Below, piece after piece: positions 31,422 through 34,843 of a stretch of 34,843 nt of DNA. The stretch lies in NCBI RefSeq assembly GCF_000220985.1, contig NZ_AFRW01000078.1, positions 1 to 34,843 on the forward strand, read 5' to 3'. A model generated the notes under the pieces. The model was not told the DNA's origin and did not search any database. It was given only the letters and a program-made list of their open reading frames with translations. The DNA comes from Nesterenkonia sp. F. GTDB taxonomy: Bacteria > Actinomycetota > Actinomycetes > Actinomycetales > Micrococcaceae. Each line of letters opens with the position of its first letter. Positions within the stretch are counted from its first letter, which is position 1. The translations under genes were made by a program, and so were the position numbers.

Positions 31422-32834
31422 ATGAATCGCAGCATCCTCACCACGTCGGCGGCCACCGCGGCCGCTGCCGCACTTCTGGTCAGCGGAGGGTCGGCCGCCG
31501 TCGCCGCCCCGCCGTCGCACGCCGGGCCCGGCGCCGACCGCCCGGCCGGACCGGCGGCGCCGCAGGCCCAGACGGCCCGGACGCCGCTGGAACGTCAGGT
31601 CCTCGCCGAGGGTGATGGCTGGGCTTCGGCGGGCGACGGGACGACCGGCGGCTCCGCGGCGAGCCAGGAGCAGGTCCACGACGTCTCCTCCCGCGCCGAG
31701 CTGGTGGACGCCCTGGAGACCTCCGGCGACGAGCCCACGATCATCCGCGTCCACGGCGTCGTCGACGCGGCCACCGACGACGACGGCGGTCAGCTCACCT
31801 GCTCCGACTACGCCGTCGGCACCGGGTACTCGCTCGAAGAGTACCTGGCGGCCTACGATCCGGAGACCTGGGGCTGGGAGGAAGAGCCCTCCGGCGCGCT
31901 GGAGGAGGCCCGCGAGGCCGCCGAGCAGAACCAGAAGGAGCACATCCGCTGGGACATCCCGTCGAACACGACGATCGTCGGCGCGACGCCGGAGGCCGAG
32001 ATCACCGGGGCGGCGCTGCGCATCGACGGCGAGGAGAACGTGATCCTGCGGAACCTCACCATCAGCGACTCGAAGGACTGCTTCCCCTCCTGGGATCCGA
32101 CCGACGGCGATGCGGGGAACTGGAACAGCGAGTACGACATGCTGCAGATCATCAACGGCGCCGAGCACGTCTGGCTGGACCACAACACCTTCACCGACGC
32201 GCCGACCTTCGACGACGAGCTGCCCGCATACTTCGGCCGCACCTATCAGATGCACGACGGCGCGGTGGACGTCACCAACGGCTCCAACCTGGTGACGATG
32301 TCCTACAACAGCTTCGAGGACCACGACAAGCTGATGCTCATCGGCTCCACCGACTCGGCCGACCGCGGCGACCCGGGCAAGCTGAAGGTGACCATCCATC
32401 ACAACCGCTTCACCGACGTCGGCCAGCGCGCTCCGCGGGTGCGCTGGGGCCAGGTGGACGTCTACAACAACCACTTCGTCACCACCGACGACAGCCCGGT
32501 GGACTACAGTTACCTCTTCGGCGTCGGCAACGAGTCGCATCTGCACGCCGAGGCCAACGCCATCGAGTTCCGCGGCGACGACGGCGGCGCGGACGAGGTG
32601 ATCAAGAACTGGCGCGGCGAGGTCTACTCCGGCGAGGACAACCTGGTCGACGGTCAGCCCGTCGACCTGCTGGACGCCCACAACGCCGCCGTCGCGGAGG
32701 ACCAGCAGCTGGACGAGGACACCTCCTGGACTCCGCAGCTGCGCGGCCGCGTCGACGCGCCGCAGGCTGTGCCGGCTCTGCTGTCCGGCAACGTGGGGCC
32801 GATCTACACCGTCGACGGCGCTGAGGAGGACTGA
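31422..32834 (+). CDS. Pectate lyase, polysaccharide lyase family 1, secreted
   Basis: Cuts polygalacturonate by beta-elimination with Ca2+. 470 residues with a Sec signal peptide (1-28, MNRSILTTSAATAAAAALL...AVAAPP), then a parallel beta-helix. PL1 signatures: NTTIVGATPEAEI, ILRNLTISDSKD, HVWLDHNTFTDAPTF, DGAVDVTNGSNLVTMSYNSFEDHDKLMLIG, and VTIHHNRFTDVGQRAPRVRWGQVDVYNNHF, the last carrying the catalytic Arg (RxPRxR). Asp residues of the Ca2+ site are in LDHN and GAVDV. ATG 31422 has GGAAGGA seven bases upstream. The stop overlaps the next start (TGATG), so the two genes are coupled. The long N-terminal leader seen upstream in the same frame is not signal-like. Confidence 0.94.
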   Translation: MNRSILTTSAATAAAAALLVSGGSAAVAAPPSHAGPGADRPAGPAAPQAQTARTPLERQVLAEGDGWASAGDGTTGGSAASQEQVHDVSSRAELVDALETSGDEPTIIRVHGVVDAATDDDGGQLTCSDYAVGTGYSLEEYLAAYDPETWGWEEEPSGALEEAREAAEQNQKEHIRWDIPSNTTIVGATPEAEITGAALRIDGEENVILRNLTISDSKDCFPSWDPTDGDAGNWNSEYDMLQIINGAEHVWLDHNTFTDAPTFDDELPAYFGRTYQMHDGAVDVTNGSNLVTMSYNSFEDHDKLMLIGSTDSADRGDPGKLKVTIHHNRFTDVGQRAPRVRWGQVDVYNNHFVTTDDSPVDYSYLFGVGNESHLHAEANAIEFRGDDGGADEVIKNWRGEVYSGEDNLVDGQPVDLLDAHNAAVAEDQQLDEDTSWTPQLRGRVDAPQAVPALLSGNVGPIYTVDGAEED

Positions 32835-34729
32835 TGGCCGCGGACCTGCTCAGCCGCCGCACGCTGCTGCGCACCGCGTCGCTGGCGGCGGGATCGGCCG
32901 CCGTCGTCGCCGCCGGAGCCGTGCCGGTCGCCGGAGCCGTCGCCGCGACGGGCTCCGGCGGGCGGCGCTCTCCGGTGATCTTCGTCGTCGGCGACTCCAC
33001 CGCCTCGGTCTACGAGCACGAGCTGCGTCCGCGCACCGGCTGGGGGCAGGCGCTGCCGCTGTTGACCGGATCCGGTGCGAGCGTCTTCGACTACGCCTGG
33101 TCGGGTGCCTCGTCGAAGAGCTTCCACGACGCCGGCAAGCTCGACACCGTCCTGGAGCTCATGGGCGAGGGGGACATGCTGCTCATCTCCTTCGGGCACA
33201 ACGACGAGAAGACCGACGACCCGGACCGCGGCACCGATCCCGACACCACCTTCAAGGAGTACCTGAGCCGGTACATCGACGGGGCGCGGTCCGTCGGGGC
33301 GGCGCCGGTGCTGGTCACCCCCGTCGAGCGGCGCCGCTTCGACGCCTCCGGGCAGGCGGGCGACTCGCACGGGGAATATCCGCGGGCGATGCGCGAGCTC
33401 GCCGAGGCCGCCGGCGTCGACCTGGTCGACCTCACCGCCTCCTCGCGGGCGCTGTGGCAGCAGGAAGGTCCGGAGGGTACGCGGGATCTCTTCCTGCATG
33501 TGGCGCCGGGCGTGCATCCGCAGTATCCCGACGGTCGGGAGGACGACACGCACTTCCAGGCCGCCGGGGCGCTCGCCGTCGCGCGGCTGGTCGCCGACGA
33601 GCTCGTCGAGCAGGGCATCGCGTCCGGCGGGCAGCTCGCCGCGCGGAACCGGCGGGTCGATCCGCTGGCCGCGATCAGCTGGCCGGCCGAGCGGCCGGTC
33701 GGGGAGGTCCGCATCCTCACCGTCGGCTCCGACGGCGACCACCCGACGGTGCAGGATGCGGTCGATGCCGTGCCGGCCGGCGAGCTGATGCGCACGCTGA
33801 TCGGCATCCGGCCCGGCGAGCATCGACAGGTGGTGCGCGTGCCGGCGGAGAAGGCACGGATCAGCTTCATCGGGCTCGGGGAGCGTCCCGAGGACACCGT
33901 GCTGGTCTATGACAACGCCAACGGCACGCCGCTGCCCGACGGTGAAGGCACATACGGGACCACCGGCAGCACCTCGATCCGTGTGGACGCGCCGTGGTTC
34001 GAGGCGGAGAACCTCACCTTCGCCAACGACTTCGACGAGGAGGCCCACCCGGAGATCTCCGGGCGCCAGGCGGTCGCACTGCGGCTGGCCGGAGACTTCG
34101 CGGTGCTGCGGAACGTGCGCTGCCTGGGCGACCAGGACACGCTGTACGTGAACTCCCCGGAGACCGGCGTGGTCGCCCGGCAGTACTTCGTCGAGGCCCG
34201 GGTGGAGGGCGACGTCGACTTCATCTTCGGGCGCGGGACTGCGGTCTTCGACGGCTGCGAGATCGTCTCGCGGGACCGCGGCGCGGCGAACAACGGGTTT
34301 GTGACCGCCAGCAGCGTGGATCGGTCCATCGCCCACGGGCTGCTCTTCGACGGGTGCCGGTTCACCTCCGAGGCCGCACGGCGCACGGTGCACCTGGGGC
34401 GGCCGTGGCACCCCGGCGGGGATCCGGACGCGATCGCCCAGGTGCTGGTCCGCGACTCCCGGCTCGGCGCGCACATCAAGGCGTCGCCGTGGACGGACAT
34501 GAGCGGCTTCCCGTGGCAACAGGCGCGCTTCGCCGAGCATCACAACCGCGGTCCCGGCGGCTTCGTCTCCGCGGACCGGCCGCAGCTGAGCCCGGAGGCG
34601 GCCGCGGAGCACACCGTCGCCGCGCATCTGCACGGCGGCGACGGATGGGCCCCGCAGCTGCTCGGCACCGCCGTCGACGCGACGGCGCTGCTGAGCCCGC
34701 GCCGTCGGCTGGAGCTGGCCGGCGTGTGA
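32834..34729 (+). CDS. Fusion of rhamnogalacturonan acetylesterase (CE12) and pectinesterase (CE8)
   Basis: 631-residue Tat-exported bifunctional esterase. Signal with twin arginine SRRTLLRTASLAA (7-19). Residues about 47-265 are an SGNH hydrolase of RGAE type: GDST with nucleophile Ser55, GHND at 121-124, and DDTH at 237-240 (catalytic Asp and His). Residues about 290-600 are a pectin methylesterase: QDTLYV (Q434, acid Asp435), VDFIFG (nucleophile Asp462) and GRPWHP (Arg523). Both sites are complete. The protein would remove acetyl and methyl groups, making pectin accessible to the preceding lyase. ATG 32834 overlaps the lyase stop as TGATG. A strong terminator follows, so this is a two-gene operon. 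Confidence 0.93.
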   Translation: MAADLLSRRTLLRTASLAAGSAAVVAAGAVPVAGAVAATGSGGRRSPVIFVVGDSTASVYEHELRPRTGWGQALPLLTGSGASVFDYAWSGASSKSFHDAGKLDTVLELMGEGDMLLISFGHNDEKTDDPDRGTDPDTTFKEYLSRYIDGARSVGAAPVLVTPVERRRFDASGQAGDSHGEYPRAMRELAEAAGVDLVDLTASSRALWQQEGPEGTRDLFLHVAPGVHPQYPDGREDDTHFQAAGALAVARLVADELVEQGIASGGQLAARNRRVDPLAAISWPAERPVGEVRILTVGSDGDHPTVQDAVDAVPAGELMRTLIGIRPGEHRQVVRVPAEKARISFIGLGERPEDTVLVYDNANGTPLPDGEGTYGTTGSTSIRVDAPWFEAENLTFANDFDEEAHPEISGRQAVALRLAGDFAVLRNVRCLGDQDTLYVNSPETGVVARQYFVEARVEGDVDFIFGRGTAVFDGCEIVSRDRGAANNGFVTASSVDRSIAHGLLFDGCRFTSEAARRTVHLGRPWHPGGDPDAIAQVLVRDSRLGAHIKASPWTDMSGFPWQQARFAEHHNRGPGGFVSADRPQLSPEAAAEHTVAAHLHGGDGWAPQLLGTAVDATALLSPRRRLELAGV

Positions 34730-34763
34730 GGCCGGCCGGCGCGTCGGCAGGCTCCGCACGATG

Positions 34764-34805
34764 ACGGGCCCCGGGTCCTCCCGTCGGGGAGGGCCCGGGG
34801 CCCGT
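34764..34805 (+). terminator. Strong hairpin terminator of the pectin operon
   Basis: 19-bp stem (34764-34782 with 34787-34805, one G-U wobble) around the loop GTCG. It begins ACGGGCCCCGGGTCC. No clear T-run follows, as is common in high-GC actinobacteria. Confidence 0.8.
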
Positions 34806-34843
34806 CCGGTGCGCGCCGCGCGTGCGGCGGATCAGCCGGGAAG

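Overview
The window is very GC-rich DNA with the gene content and order of an actinobacterium of the order Micrococcales, most likely Micrococcaceae or a close relative (Nesterenkonia-like is my best guess, at low confidence). Pointers are DUF3073, the purM/purF and purD/purC/asparaginase/sterol-carrier neighbourhoods, a ponA2-like PBP / DUF4177 / RidA / Crp / MarP block that matches the mycobacterial Rv3671-Rv3683 order, and many genes whose TANNNT -10 box lies only 6-8 bases before the start codon, as expected for leaderless mRNAs.

Layout. 1-5560: an Ogt-type DNA repair methyltransferase with a TetR regulator, a divergent Rossmann-fold dehydrogenase with two matching operators, a septum-formation-like membrane protein, DUF3073, a sirtuin, and a second TetR regulator with no ordinary start codon. 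5672-10717: a QacA/SmvA-type exporter, then a probable cell-wall section: an ATP-grasp carboxylate-amine ligase of the D-aspartate ligase type, two tandem paralogous small membrane proteins, and a FemA/FemX-like aminoacyltransferase. 10782-11396: a LAXTG surface protein. 11531-19984: a purine block (membrane protein-purF-purM on the minus strand, a natural PurD-PurC fusion, asparaginase and SCP on the plus strand), interrupted by an AAA/DUF4143 ATPase preceded by three 23-bp iterons and a 20-bp-arm inverted repeat. 20019-24016: a heterodimeric ABC exporter whose first half is frameshifted twice in homopolymers and has lost the Walker A lysine. 24157-31143: metallophosphoesterase, class A PBP, DUF4177, RidA, Crp/GlxR, MarP-like periplasmic protease, type II dehydroquinase. 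31422-34729: a two-gene pectin operon (PL1 pectate lyase, then a CE12-CE8 fusion esterase), closed by a strong terminator.

How the genes work together. The ligase and FemX-like enzyme could together build an Xaa-Asp/Glu type interpeptide bridge that the downstream PBP cross-links. The two pectin genes would de-esterify and cleave pectin outside the cell. The purine enzymes cover steps 1, 2, 5 and 8 of IMP synthesis (PurF, PurD, PurM, PurC). Regulators sit next to likely targets: TetR 1 with the dehydrogenase, TetR 2 with the exporter.

Most unusual items: the duplicated small-membrane-protein genes with duplicated promoters between two wall-bridge enzymes, the iteron-led ATPase, two very long perfect hairpins (20- and 32-bp arms), the PurD-PurC fusion, the ATC-start or broken TetR gene, and the degenerate ABC half-transporter. 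No tRNA, rRNA, CRISPR array, transposase or integrase was seen.
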